Shown here: piece by piece, positions 50,124-59,618 of the stretch
Numbering within the stretch: the stretch's first letter is position 1
How the letters are laid out: each line of letters starts with the position of its first letter
Assembly: GCA_038116945.1 (NCBI GenBank)
Contig: JAYOEY010000008.1
Location: forward strand, 92,034 to 156,033
Reading direction: 5' to 3'
Source: JAYOEY01 sp038116945
GTDB lineage: Bacteria; Pseudomonadota; Alphaproteobacteria; MPNO01; UBA2964
DNA length: 64,000 bases
Notes under the pieces: generated by a model
The model's input: the letters and a program-made list of their open reading frames with translations, nothing else
What the model was told of the DNA's origin: nothing
Databases searched by the model: none
Translations under genes and position numbers: made by a program

Positions 50124-50969
50124 ATGTTCATTCAGACCGAAGCCTCCGCCGATCCAAACGTCATGAAGTTTCTTCCCGGCCGCGATGTCTATCCGGCCGG
50201 TCCCCTTTCCTTCAGCAGCGCCTCGGAAGCGGAGACGTCGCCCCTGGCGGCGAGGTTGTTCGCGCTTGACGATGTCGACGGGGTGGAACTCGGCGGCGAC
50301 TATATTGCTGTCGTCAAGTCGGCCTCGGCCCAATGGCTTCATATGAAACCCGCGGTGCTCGGTGCGATCATGGACCATTTCGTCGCCGGACTGCCGGTGA
50401 TCAGCGCCCCTTCAGATTCCAGAAAGTCCGCAGCGTCTGACGAAGAGCTGTTTACCCTTGATGAGAGCGATCCAGTCGTCGGAGAAATCCGGGAACTGAT
50501 CGAAACGCGTATCAAGCCCGCAGCTGTTCAGGGCGGCGGCGATCTGGTTCTGCGCGGTTTCCGCGACGGCATCGTCTATCTGGAATTTTCGGGATCCGCG
50601 TTCCGGCTGATGGGCGGTATCGAGAACATGCTCCGGCATTACGTGCCCGAGGTCGAAGGCGTTGCGGACTGGCGCGATGCGATACCCAAGCCCGGGCTCG
50701 AAACGGACGAGGGCAGGGCGATCAAGGACCTGCTGGAACAAAGGATCAATCCTTCCGTGGCCGGGCATGGCGGCCACATTTCCCTGATCGATGTCGAGGG
50801 CGCCCGCGTCTATATCCGGATGGAGGGCGGCTGCCAGGGCTGCGGCATGGCCAACGTGACGCTGAAGGAAGGGATCGAGGGCGAGATCAGGAAGGTCGTG
50901 CCGACCATTCGGGAAGTTCTCGACGTCACCGATCATGCGGGCGGAACCAATCCCTATTATCAGGGCTGA
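50124..50969 (+). CDS. Nfu-type Fe-S scaffold protein with duplicated NifU domain
   Basis: A 281-residue Nfu protein, against about 185-190 for ordinary alphaproteobacterial forms. Order: Nfu N-terminal domain (1-95), a middle NifU-like domain (about 115-182), and a C-terminal NifU domain with the cluster motif GGCQGCGMAN (Cys237, Cys240). The middle copy keeps the fold (IRELIETRIKPAAVQGGGDLVL then GGIENML) but has FSGSAF where the Cys pair should be, so it cannot bind a cluster in the usual way. It would carry Fe-S clusters to client proteins. Start ATG 50124. Confidence 0.9.
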   Translation: MFIQTEASADPNVMKFLPGRDVYPAGPLSFSSASEAETSPLAARLFALDDVDGVELGGDYIAVVKSASAQWLHMKPAVLGAIMDHFVAGLPVISAPSDSRKSAASDEELFTLDESDPVVGEIRELIETRIKPAAVQGGGDLVLRGFRDGIVYLEFSGSAFRLMGGIENMLRHYVPEVEGVADWRDAIPKPGLETDEGRAIKDLLEQRINPSVAGHGGHISLIDVEGARVYIRMEGGCQGCGMANVTLKEGIEGEIRKVVPTIREVLDVTDHAGGTNPYYQG

Positions 50970-50993
50970 TTCCCTACCGGTCCGGAGGGCGGC

Positions 50994-51923
50994 GTGACGC
51001 GTTATCTCGTGACCGGCGGCTGCGGCTTTATCGGCTCGCACCTTGTCGATTCTCTGCTCGCGGACGGCTGCGAGGTAAGGGTTCTGGACGATCTTTCGAC
51101 CGGTCGGCGCGAAAACGTTCCGGACGGTACCGATGTTATCGTCGGCGACGTGGCCGACCGCGACACGGTGGAGGCGGCGATGGATGGCGTCGACGGCGTT
51201 TTCCATCTCGCCGCGATCGCCTCGGTCCAGAAATCCGTCGAAGACTGGACGGGTACGCACCGCGTCAACCAGACCGGCGCGATCAATGTCTTCGATTGCG
51301 CCCGGCCAGGGGCGGGCAATGCGGCGTCCGTCGTTTACGTGTCTTCGGCGGCCGTCTATGGCGACAACCCCGATATTCCGCTGAGCGAGGAGGCGTCGCT
51401 GGCGCCGTTGACCGCCTACGGCGCGGACAAGCTGGGATGCGAACTTCACGCGGCGGTCGCGCGGCGCGCGCATGGCGTGCCGGTTGCCGGGGTCCGGTTC
51501 TTCAACATATACGGTCCGCGCCAGGATCCCGCTTCGCCCTATAGCGGGGTGATTTCGATCTTCGTCAATCGTATCTCCCGGGGACAGGGGATTACCATTT
51601 TCGGAGATGGGGAGCAGACGCGGGATTTCGTTTATGTCGCCGACGCGGTGCGCTTCCTGCGGGCGGCGATGGATGCGCCGAAGGCGGAACCCACGGTCTA
51701 TAACGCCTGCAGCGGGCGTCAGATTTCGATCAATCGGCTGGCGTCGCTGATCGGCGAGATTGCGGGACGGCCCCCGGAAATAACGTATGAGGACTCCCGG
51801 CCTGGCGATATCCGCTATTCCGCCGGGGATCCTTCGCTTGCGCGGTCAGGCCTCGGCGTGCAGGTCGAAATCCCGATCGAAGAAGGGCTGCGTCAGACTT
51901 TCGACAGTCTGGTCGCTGTCTGA
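50994..51923 (+). CDS. NAD-dependent epimerase/dehydratase (UDP-glucose 4-epimerase-like)
   Basis: A 309-residue extended SDR sugar-nucleotide epimerase/dehydratase. Seen: YLVTGGCGFIGSHLVDSLL, FHLAAIASVQKSVEDW, SSAAVYGDNPDIPLSEE, the catalytic Tyr-x3-Lys as YGADK, and RFFNIYGPRQDP. GTG 50994 follows GGAGG. It converges with the first of four MFS genes after a one-base gap. Substrate sugar nucleotide not determined. Confidence 0.9.
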   Translation: MTRYLVTGGCGFIGSHLVDSLLADGCEVRVLDDLSTGRRENVPDGTDVIVGDVADRDTVEAAMDGVDGVFHLAAIASVQKSVEDWTGTHRVNQTGAINVFDCARPGAGNAASVVYVSSAAVYGDNPDIPLSEEASLAPLTAYGADKLGCELHAAVARRAHGVPVAGVRFFNIYGPRQDPASPYSGVISIFVNRISRGQGITIFGDGEQTRDFVYVADAVRFLRAAMDAPKAEPTVYNACSGRQISINRLASLIGEIAGRPPEITYEDSRPGDIRYSAGDPSLARSGLGVQVEIPIEEGLRQTFDSLVAV

Positions 51924-51924
51924 A

Positions 51925-53190
51925 TCAGGACGCGCCTTCTTTCTCCGCCGCCAGCCGCGCGACCGGCTTATCGTCGATCGGCCAGTGCAGCAGGGCAGCG
52001 ACGAACCCGGCGACGATGATCATGTACCAGGCGTAATCGTAGCTGCCGGTCTGGGTGCGGATGATGCCGCCGAGCCAGACGCTGGTGAAACTGCCGACCT
52101 GGTGGCTCAGGAACACCGCGCCATAGAGCGTCGCCAGATAGCGCGGCCCGAACACCTGAGCGACGATGCCCGAGGTCAGGGGCACGGTGGCCAGCCACAG
52201 GAAGCCGACCGAACAGGCGAAGATGATGACGGATACCTTGCTGACCGGCACGATGAAGAAGATCAGGAAGACGACCGACCGCGCCATGTAAAGGTTCGCG
52301 AGCAGGTATTTCTTGCGGAATTTGTCGCCGATGGCGCCCGCGGTCTGGGTTCCCAGCATATTGAACAGCCCGATCAGCGCGATGGCGGTGGCCGCCATGG
52401 CGCCGCCGACGACGGTGCCGTCGAGATAGTTCTCAAGATGGTTGTTGATGAACTGAACCTGGAACCCGCAGACGTAGAAGCCCATCAGCAGCAGCCAGAA
52501 GCCCCGGTGGCCGCCCGCCTCGCGAATGGCATCGCCCAGGCTCTGCGCATCCTTCTTGTTCAGCGTATCGCTGGCGGCGTGGGCGATGCACATCGACAGC
52601 GGCGCAACCATGAGCGCCATGGTCGCCAGCACGATGGTGGCGAAAACCCAGCCCTGGCTTTCGATCATGTAGCGGCTTAGCGGCACGATCATCATCTGAC
52701 CCGCGGTGCCGCCCGATACCACGATGGCCAGCCAGAATGTCCGCCGCCCTTCCGGCGCCACGCGGCCGACGATGGACAGCAGCATCGGCAGCGCGATACC
52801 GCTCGAGCCGATCCCCATGAGAAACCCGACGCTCAGCGTCAGTCCGGTTTCCGTCGTCGCCTGCGACATCATGAACAGGCCGGATGCGTATACCAGCCCG
52901 GAAATGACCAGCACCTTGATCGGTCCCCACCGGTCGGCGATGGCCCCCACGAAAGGCGCGGCGCAACCGTAGATCAGTACCTGTATCGCGGTGGCGAATG
53001 ACATCGGTTCGAAATTCCGGACCGTCTGGCCCTGAGCATCGGTCGTCATGAAACCGAGCGCTTCGGTGACCGGCCGCAGGAACATGCCGAGGCTCTGCCG
53101 CCCGCCATAGGCGAACAGGATGATGCCGACCGCGGAAATCAGGACGAAGTAGGGGCTTCGCCAGAAGGCTGTTGGTTTGACGTCCTGCAT
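51925..53190 (-). CDS. MFS transporter, tandem paralogue 4 of 4
   Basis: A 421-residue 12-TM MFS protein. Seen: RSPYFVLISAVGIILFAYGGRQSLGMFLRPVTEALGF at helix 1, DRWGPIKVLVISG as loop 2-3, VVSGGTAGQMMIVPLSRYM in helix 5, and VPLTSGIVAQVFGPRYLATLYGAVFLSHQVGS in the second half. These same blocks recur in the three genes upstream on this strand. The look is that of monocarboxylate/oxalate-formate-type MFS. It begins 8 bases after paralogue 3, so they are co-transcribed. Substrate unknown. Confidence 0.88.
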   Translation of the reverse strand: MQDVKPTAFWRSPYFVLISAVGIILFAYGGRQSLGMFLRPVTEALGFMTTDAQGQTVRNFEPMSFATAIQVLIYGCAAPFVGAIADRWGPIKVLVISGLVYASGLFMMSQATTETGLTLSVGFLMGIGSSGIALPMLLSIVGRVAPEGRRTFWLAIVVSGGTAGQMMIVPLSRYMIESQGWVFATIVLATMALMVAPLSMCIAHAASDTLNKKDAQSLGDAIREAGGHRGFWLLLMGFYVCGFQVQFINNHLENYLDGTVVGGAMAATAIALIGLFNMLGTQTAGAIGDKFRKKYLLANLYMARSVVFLIFFIVPVSKVSVIIFACSVGFLWLATVPLTSGIVAQVFGPRYLATLYGAVFLSHQVGSFTSVWLGGIIRTQTGSYDYAWYMIIVAGFVAALLHWPIDDKPVARLAAEKEGAS

Positions 53191-53198
53191 GTGCTGGA

Positions 53199-54425
53199 TC
53201 AGGCTCCCGCAGCCTGCTTGTCGGCAAGGACCTCAGAGACGGGCCTGTCGTCAATCGGCCAGTGCAGCAGGGACGCCAGCGCGCCGCCCACGATCACGAT
53301 CCACCAGGCGATGTCGTATGCGTTGGTCATGTCCTTGATGATCCCGCCGAGCCATACGCTGGTGAAACTGCCGACCTGATGGAAAAAGAAAACGATGCCG
53401 TAGAGGGTCGCCATGTAACGCGATCCGAACATGCCAAGCACGATACCGGAGGTCAGCGGCACAGTGGCCAGCCAGAGCATGCCGATGGCGGCCGCGAAGA
53501 TATAGACCGACAGTGGCGACAGCGGCATCATCAGGAAGATGGCGAAGATGGCCGACCGGCTGAAATAGAGCATCGCCAGAAGGTACTTCTTGCGGTACTT
53601 GCCGCCGAGCCACCCCGACACCCAGGTGCCGATCATGTTGAACACGCCGATGACCGAAATCGCCGTCGCGGCGATGATCGGCGCCATCCCCTGATCCTGC
53701 AGATAGCCGGGCAGATGCGCGTTGATGAACTGGACCTGAAAACCGCAGGTAAAGAACCCGATGGCGAGCAGCCAGAACCCCTTGTGGGCGCGCGCGTCCG
53801 ACAGGGCCTCGGAGAGGCTCTGGTCGCTCTTGCTGGAATCGAGCGCCTCGGCGGCAGACTTCCGGATCAGCAGCGCCAGCGGCACTACGAGCAGCACGAA
53901 AGCGGAGAGAACCAGCAGAGCCGTATACCAGTCGCTGTATTCCATGACCTTGGCGCCTGCCGGAACGAGGACCAGCTGTCCGCCGGTTCCGCCCGATGTA
54001 ATGATCCCCAGCCACAGGCTCCGCTTCTCCTCGGGTGCGACGCGGCTGGCGATCGACAGGACGAGCGACAGGGCGCAGCCCGCCGACCCGACGCCGCCGA
54101 GAAATCCGGCGCTCAGCACCATCGCGCTCGGCGTGGTCGCGTGGGCCATCATGAAGACCCCGAACGAATAAAGCGCGCCCGCGCCGACCAGCACCTTGAT
54201 CGAGCCGTAGCGGTCCGCGAACGCGCCCACGAACGGCGCCGACAACCCGTAGATCAGGGCCTGAAGACCGAGCGCCAGCGACATGGTCTGCACCTGCCAG
54301 CCATATTCCTCCGTAATCGGCCGCAGATAGATGCCGAAGCTCTGGCGACTGCCATAGGACATGAAGACGATGCCCACGCAGCAGAAAAGCACGAAATAGG
54401 GGTTTCGCCAGAATGACTTGGACAT
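53199..54425 (-). CDS. MFS transporter, tandem paralogue 3 of 4
   Basis: A 408-residue MFS protein sharing the same blocks: RNPYFVLFCCVGIVFMSYGSRQSFGIYLRPITEEYGW, then DRYGSIKVLVGAGALYS, ITSGGTGGQLVLVPAG and TSGIVLGMFGSRYMATLYGIVFFFHQVGS. It is the closest in sequence to paralogue 4. A 164-base gap separates it from paralogue 2, so it may have its own promoter. Substrate unknown. Confidence 0.88.
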   Translation of the reverse strand: MSKSFWRNPYFVLFCCVGIVFMSYGSRQSFGIYLRPITEEYGWQVQTMSLALGLQALIYGLSAPFVGAFADRYGSIKVLVGAGALYSFGVFMMAHATTPSAMVLSAGFLGGVGSAGCALSLVLSIASRVAPEEKRSLWLGIITSGGTGGQLVLVPAGAKVMEYSDWYTALLVLSAFVLLVVPLALLIRKSAAEALDSSKSDQSLSEALSDARAHKGFWLLAIGFFTCGFQVQFINAHLPGYLQDQGMAPIIAATAISVIGVFNMIGTWVSGWLGGKYRKKYLLAMLYFSRSAIFAIFLMMPLSPLSVYIFAAAIGMLWLATVPLTSGIVLGMFGSRYMATLYGIVFFFHQVGSFTSVWLGGIIKDMTNAYDIAWWIVIVGGALASLLHWPIDDRPVSEVLADKQAAGA

Positions 54426-54589
54426 GGCTCAGGATCCCGGAAAATGATCGGGGCGATGGCCCCACGGAGTTTCGGTTCTTTGTACTCCCGACCGGCGAGT
54501 CGCGCTACGGGGCGTTCATCGGCGGCAGTACGGAATTTCCGCTGCAAAATTCTGGATGCAGGCTTGAATCCGGCTTGTCTCCGGGCTTC

Positions 54590-55807
54590 CTACGCCGGTT
54601 GCGCCAGCCGCGCCACCGGCTGCTCCTTGATCGGCAGGTGGAAAAGCGCGGCGAGCGCGCCGCCGAGAATGATCACCCACCACCAGCTGTCGTAAGAGCC
54701 GGTTGCATCGAAGACGACGCCGCCCATCCAGGTGCTGAGCGCGCCGCCGACCTGATGGCTGAAAAAGGCGATGGCGTACAGCGTCGCCATGTAGCGCGGC
54801 CCGAACACGGTCGAAATAATTCCCGCGGTCAGCGGCACGGTCGCCAGCCAGAGCAGGCCGATGCAGAAAGCGAAGATATAAACCGACATCTGGCTGAGCG
54901 GCGCCACGAAGAACGCGAGCATGATGAGCGAGCGCCCGACATAGAGAAAGACCAGCAGGTTCTTCTTCTGAAAATGGCCGCCGAGTTTGCCGGCGATTGC
55001 GGTGCCGATCATGTTGCTCAGCCCGATCAGGGCGATGGCGTGCGCGCCGATGGTCGCGCCTGTGCCGCTGATTTCGAGATATTTCGGCAGGTGGGTGACC
55101 ACGAACTGGACCTGGAAGCCGCAGGTGAAGAATCCGAGACACAGAAACCAGTAGCTGCGGATCTGGCGGGCCTCGGCGAGCGCCTGCCCGAGCGTCTGTG
55201 TGTCCTTTTTCTGGTTGAGCGCTTCGCCGCTGGCATTCCCGGCGATCAACGCCATCGGCACGATTGCGAAAATAAAGGCGGCCAGGATGACCACCGCGTC
55301 GGTCCAGTCCATGCGGTCGAGGAGGAAACCGTTTAGCGGCACCAGGAACATCTGTCCGCCCGTTCCGCCGGCCGAGACGATCCCCAGCCACAGGCTGCGC
55401 TGCTTCTCCGGAGCGACCCTGCCGATAACCGACAGGAGCATCGGCAAGCCGCATCCGGCCGCTGCGAGACCGCTCAGGACACCGATGCTCAGCGTCAGGT
55501 GGAGTTCGGAGGATGCATTGCTGAGCAGGAACATGCCAAGCGCGTAGAGCGATCCGCCGATCACCAGCATTTTGACCGGGCCTAGCCATTTGTCGGCGAT
55601 CATGGAAACGAACGGAACGCTCAGCCCGATAACAAGCGTCTGCAGGCTGACGGCGAACGAGAACGGTTCGACACGGCCATTGCTGATTGCGTCGCTGATC
55701 GGAATAAGAAACAGCCCGAAACTCTGCCTCGTTCCATACGAGATCAGGATCATCAGCGTGCAGAGCACGAGTACGATCGAGGGGCTCTTCCAGAACGGCC
55801 TGTCCAT
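54590..55807 (-). CDS. MFS transporter, tandem paralogue 2 of 4
   Basis: A 405-residue MFS protein: KSPSIVLVLCTLMILISYGTRQSFGLFLIPISDAI, VSAGGTGGQMFLVPLNGFLL, TAGIISTVFGPRYMATLYAIAFFSHQVGGALSTWMGG. Fifteen bases after paralogue 1, so it is likely co-transcribed with it. More distant from paralogues 3 and 4 at the N-terminus, which lacks the EYGW/EALGF turn. Confidence 0.88.
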   Translation of the reverse strand: MDRPFWKSPSIVLVLCTLMILISYGTRQSFGLFLIPISDAISNGRVEPFSFAVSLQTLVIGLSVPFVSMIADKWLGPVKMLVIGGSLYALGMFLLSNASSELHLTLSIGVLSGLAAAGCGLPMLLSVIGRVAPEKQRSLWLGIVSAGGTGGQMFLVPLNGFLLDRMDWTDAVVILAAFIFAIVPMALIAGNASGEALNQKKDTQTLGQALAEARQIRSYWFLCLGFFTCGFQVQFVVTHLPKYLEISGTGATIGAHAIALIGLSNMIGTAIAGKLGGHFQKKNLLVFLYVGRSLIMLAFFVAPLSQMSVYIFAFCIGLLWLATVPLTAGIISTVFGPRYMATLYAIAFFSHQVGGALSTWMGGVVFDATGSYDSWWWVIILGGALAALFHLPIKEQPVARLAQPA

Positions 55808-55822
55808 GGACGGTTGCGCCGG

Positions 55823-57046
55823 TTACTGCGCCGACGGGGCGGCGGACATCCGGGCGACCGGGCGTTCGTCGATCGGCCAGTGCAGCAGGGCGGCGACGAA
55901 GCCGAGGATGATGGCGCCCCACCAGACGGCGTCGTAGCCGCCGGTGACGTCGTAAATCTCGCCCCCCAGCCAGATGCCGAGGAAGCTGCCGACCTGATGG
56001 CTGAGGAAGGCGATGCCGTACAGCATCGCCATGTATTGCGTGCCGAAAATCTGGGCGACCAGACCGCTGGTCAGAGGCACCGTGCCGAGCCACAGCAGCC
56101 CCATGAAGGCGGAAAAGACCATCGCGCTCATGTCCGATACCGGCAGCAGGATAAACAGCGCGATTCCTGCCGATCGCGCCATGTACAGCATGGCGAGGGA
56201 ATATTTCTTGCTGAACCGGCCGCCGACCGCGCCCCACATGAAACAGCCGATGACATTGAAAAAACCGATCAGCGAAAGCGCCCAGGCGGCGATGTCGCCG
56301 CCGATGCCGACGCCTTTCAGGTAGTTGGGCAGATGCGCGCCGATAAACATCGTCTGAAAGCCGCAGACGAAAAATCCGCTCACCAGCAGCACATATCCGC
56401 GGTGACGCATGGCTTCGACGATGGCCTGGCGCGTGCTCTGGTCGGGGCCGATCGCATCGGCCGGGCGCTGGGGCCTGCCGGCGACGGCGGCCGTCAACGG
56501 CACGATGACCGCCATCAGGATCGCCATCGCAATCAGGGCGGTCGCGTATCCCGATGTCGAAATGAAATATTGCGAGAACGGGACCACGAGGAACTGGCCC
56601 GACGAGCCCCCCGCGCTTGCGATGCCCAGCCACAGGCTGCGTTTTTCCGGGCCTACGGCACGTCCCACCACCGCCAGCAGGATCGGCAGGCTGGTGGCGC
56701 TCATACCGAAACCGGTCAGGAGCCCTGTCGACAGGACGATTTCCTGCGGCGTGGTCGAAATCGCCATGCAGTAAAGGCCGCCGCCATAGAGGAGAAGGCC
56801 GACGCTGACCACGCGGCCCGCCCCGTACCGGTCGGCGATATTGCCCCAGAACGGTTGCGACAGGCCCCACACAAGGGTTTGCAGCGCCATGGCGAAGGAA
56901 AAGATTCCGACTTCCCAGCCGAATTTCTCGGAAATCGGCGCAAGCAGGAGCCCGTAACTCTGCCGCGAACCGAACGACAGGAGCAAAATGAGGGTTGCGC
57001 AGATCAGGATGACAAGCGGCGTACGCCAGGTGCGGGTTTCCGTCAT
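55823..57046 (-). CDS. MFS transporter, tandem paralogue 1 of 4
   Basis: A 407-residue MFS protein and the first in transcription order: RTPLVILICATLILLLSFGSRQSYGLLLAPISEKFGW, NIADRYGAGRVVSVGLLLYGGG, ASAGGSSGQFLVVPFSQYFI and TSGLVAQIFGTQYMAMLYGIAFLSHQVGSFLG. All four share the RQS-G N-terminal and SHQVGS C-terminal signatures and so come from local duplications. Substrate unknown. Confidence 0.88.
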   Translation of the reverse strand: MTETRTWRTPLVILICATLILLLSFGSRQSYGLLLAPISEKFGWEVGIFSFAMALQTLVWGLSQPFWGNIADRYGAGRVVSVGLLLYGGGLYCMAISTTPQEIVLSTGLLTGFGMSATSLPILLAVVGRAVGPEKRSLWLGIASAGGSSGQFLVVPFSQYFISTSGYATALIAMAILMAVIVPLTAAVAGRPQRPADAIGPDQSTRQAIVEAMRHRGYVLLVSGFFVCGFQTMFIGAHLPNYLKGVGIGGDIAAWALSLIGFFNVIGCFMWGAVGGRFSKKYSLAMLYMARSAGIALFILLPVSDMSAMVFSAFMGLLWLGTVPLTSGLVAQIFGTQYMAMLYGIAFLSHQVGSFLGIWLGGEIYDVTGGYDAVWWGAIILGFVAALLHWPIDERPVARMSAAPSAQ

Positions 57047-57160
57047 GTCATCCGGTCCTGAATTTCTTTGTTTCGTCGCGCAGGGAAGCGCCCGTCATCT
57101 ATACACGCAAAACACAAGCCGAGAAACGGCTGCAACCGATTGCGATTTGTGGATTTCTTG

Positions 57161-57189
57161 AAAAAAAAGCGGCCGGTCGAACGGTCCGC
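57161..57189 (-). terminator. infA terminator
   Basis: On the minus strand a GC stem (GCGG/CCGC extended past a one-base bulge) is followed by eight Ts, directly behind the infA stop codon. Confidence 0.65.
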
Positions 57190-57195
57190 CGGACC

Positions 57196-57414
57196 TTACT
57201 TGTGTCGAAATACGATGCGCGCCTTGGTCAGGTCGTAGGGGGTCATTTCGACATCCACCTTGTCGCCTTCCAGCACGCGGATGCGGAACTTGCGCATCTT
57301 GCCGGCGGTATGCGCCAGCACTTCATGGCCGTTGTCCAGCTTTACCTTGAACATTGCGTTGGGCAGCCGTTCGGTCACGACGCCCGGAAACTCGAGTAGC
57401 TCTTCCTTTGCCAT
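57196..57414 (-). CDS. infA: Translation initiation factor IF-1
   Basis: A 72-residue single OB-fold protein that binds the ribosomal A site during initiation. It is recognisable over its whole length: LEFPGVVTERLPNAMFKVKLDNGHEVLAHTAGKMRK and DKVDVEMTPYDLTKARIVFRHK. Exact family length. GAAGG sits before the start codon. It is a single-gene unit here, between the MFS tandem and a divergent fusion gene. Confidence 0.98.
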   Translation of the reverse strand: MAKEELLEFPGVVTERLPNAMFKVKLDNGHEVLAHTAGKMRKFRIRVLEGDKVDVEMTPYDLTKARIVFRHK

Positions 57415-57674
57415 AAATACCTTCAGTTCTGGTTCCGATGGCCCGCATTAGGGCGACAAGACCCCATTTCGTCAAGGATTTTCGCGGTTTTTTACGAGGG
57501 CCGTTTTCGTTTGAGGCGGAGATTGCGGAAAATTCGTTTTTTGGGCGGGCGGATACTTGAAGTTCGCTCTCGCCGTTCCAATGTGGCGCTTGATTTGCCC
57601 CAGGATCCGTTCCGACGGCGGTCTCGCTCAGCACTAAGGGATCGCCCGGTTCACGGTCGGTCCGGGGGTAAAAC

Positions 57675-59618
57675 ATGAAATCGCAGGGTTTTCCAAAATC
57701 GCCGCAGGCGGTGGGCGGGCGTACCAGCCTTGGCCCGATCGCCGATCTTGAAGCGCACCTTCCCGAGGACTGGTGGGCAAAGCTTTTCAACGCGCTCTAC
57801 GTCAAGACCGACGGCGACGTGGTCGAAAACGCCGAGAACACCGCTCGCGAGATCGACGCCGTCATTCGCCTTACCGGGATCCAGCCGGACAGCAACATTC
57901 TCGATCTCTGCTGCGGGCAGGGCCGGCACAGCCTGGAGCTCGCGCGCCGCGGGTTCTCGAACGTCAGAGGCGTCGACCGGTCCCGCTATCTCGTCAGGCT
58001 GGCCCGCAAACGGGCGGAAACCGAACGGCTGAGGGTCGTCTTCCGCGAGGGCGACGCCAGAAATCCGCGTCTGCCGGCGGACAGCGTCGACTGCGCCATG
58101 ATCATGGGCAATTCGTTCGGGTATTTCGCCAATGAAACGGACGATTTGAAGGTCCTCGAGGGTGTCGCCCGCTGCCTGCGCAGTTCCGGGACGCTGCTGC
58201 TCGACATCACCGACGGCGACTGGATACGCGACAATTTCGAGGCACGGTCCTGGGAATGGATCGACGACAATCAGTTCGTCTGCCGTGAACGATCTCTGTC
58301 GACGGACGGTCAGCGGCTCATTTCGCGCGAAGTAATCGTAAACGACGAGAAGGGCGTGCTGGCAGATCAGCTTTATGCCGAGCGGCTCTATTCGCTCGAC
58401 AGGATCAAGCAGCTGCTGACCGAGGCCGGGTATCGCAATATCCGGTATCACGGCGCGATGGAATCGCTGTCCGACCGCGGCCAGGATCTCGGCATGATGG
58501 CGCGCCGGATGCTTCTGACCGCCAGCGCGCCGCGCAAGGTCTGGACCCCGACCGCAAAACGCACGACGGCCATTTCCGTCGCCGTGCTGCTTGGGGATCC
58601 GCGCCTGCCCGATACGGTCAAGCTCAACGGCCAGTTCAACGCCGAGGATTTCGCCACGGTCGACAGGCTCAAGGACGCTCTCTCCGGATTGCCGGGGTTC
58701 CGATTCCGTTACCTCGACAACCACGCCACGATGCAGCGCGACATCGGCGCGGAGAGAACCGATCTTGTCTTCAACCTGTGCGACGAAGGATTCAATAACG
58801 ACGCCTTCATGGAGCTTCACGTACCGGCGATGCTGGAGACTCTGGGCGTGCCCTATACGGGGGCCGGTCCTTCCTGTCTGGCGGCCTGTTACGACAAGGC
58901 GCTTGTCCGGGCGGTGGCGGATTCTCTGGGCGTTCCGGTCCCCGCCGAAACCTTCATCCGTGCCGGCGATCACAGCGCGACCCTGCCGTCGGTGTTCCCG
59001 GCGATTCTCAAGCCGAACTTCGGCGACAGCTCGATCGGCATTACGACGGCGTCTGTCGTCGAAAACGAACGCGACCTGATGGAGTCGCTCGAACGTCTTC
59101 AGACCCAGTTCGCAGACCGGCCGATCCTAGTGCAGGAGTACCTGACGGGCGCGGAATACAGCGTCTGCCTCGTCGGCAATCCCGGGCGCAACATTCAGGC
59201 CTTGCCGCTTCTCGAGGTCGATTATTCGCGGCTCGACCCCGCCTTGCCGAAAATTCTCGGCTATGAATCCAAATGGGAACCGGACAGCCCGTACTGGACG
59301 GATATCGCCTATCGCGAGGCGATCCTGCCGGATCACGAACAGGCGATGCTGGTGGACGGGGCCATCCGGCTTTTCGAGCGGCTGCACTGCCGGGACTACG
59401 CCCGGTTCGACTTCCGTCGCGGCGCCGACGGCGCGATGCGGCTGCTTGAAGCCAATCCGAACCCCGGCTGGTGCTGGGACGGCAAGATGAATCTGATGGC
59501 CGGGTTCGGCGGTCAGCGTTACGACGAGCTTCTGGAGCGAATTCTGGTCGTCGCCAGCGAGCGTTACGGCCTGGTTCCCATGCGGCGGGACACGGTTGCT
59601 GCCCCCGTTCCGGCCTGA
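57675..59618 (+). CDS. Methyltransferase / D-Ala-D-Ala-ligase-like ATP-grasp fusion
   Basis: A 647-residue two-domain protein. Residues about 30-285 are a class I SAM methyltransferase (NILDLCCGQGRHSLELARRG, then MIMGNSFGYFANETDD). Residues about 310-635 are an ATP-grasp ligase of the D-Ala-D-Ala ligase type: VPYTGAGPSCLAACYDKALVR, AILKPNFGDSSIGIT, ILVQEYLTGAEYSVCLVG and LEANPNPGWCWDG with the metal-binding Asn/Glu. The fold makes amide/peptide bonds from acyl phosphates. One chain may therefore methylate and ligate a small amino-acid-like compound. Product unknown. A G-rich site precedes ATG 57675. Confidence 0.88.
   Translation: MKSQGFPKSPQAVGGRTSLGPIADLEAHLPEDWWAKLFNALYVKTDGDVVENAENTAREIDAVIRLTGIQPDSNILDLCCGQGRHSLELARRGFSNVRGVDRSRYLVRLARKRAETERLRVVFREGDARNPRLPADSVDCAMIMGNSFGYFANETDDLKVLEGVARCLRSSGTLLLDITDGDWIRDNFEARSWEWIDDNQFVCRERSLSTDGQRLISREVIVNDEKGVLADQLYAERLYSLDRIKQLLTEAGYRNIRYHGAMESLSDRGQDLGMMARRMLLTASAPRKVWTPTAKRTTAISVAVLLGDPRLPDTVKLNGQFNAEDFATVDRLKDALSGLPGFRFRYLDNHATMQRDIGAERTDLVFNLCDEGFNNDAFMELHVPAMLETLGVPYTGAGPSCLAACYDKALVRAVADSLGVPVPAETFIRAGDHSATLPSVFPAILKPNFGDSSIGITTASVVENERDLMESLERLQTQFADRPILVQEYLTGAEYSVCLVGNPGRNIQALPLLEVDYSRLDPALPKILGYESKWEPDSPYWTDIAYREAILPDHEQAMLVDGAIRLFERLHCRDYARFDFRRGADGAMRLLEANPNPGWCWDGKMNLMAGFGGQRYDELLERILVVASERYGLVPMRRDTVAAPVPA

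Noticed and set aside
54516..56870. 784-codon minus-strand frame covering two MFS genes
   Set aside because: It runs out of frame with two MFS genes on the same strand, each of which has proper motifs and starts; the long frame is Arg/His/Gly-rich noise.
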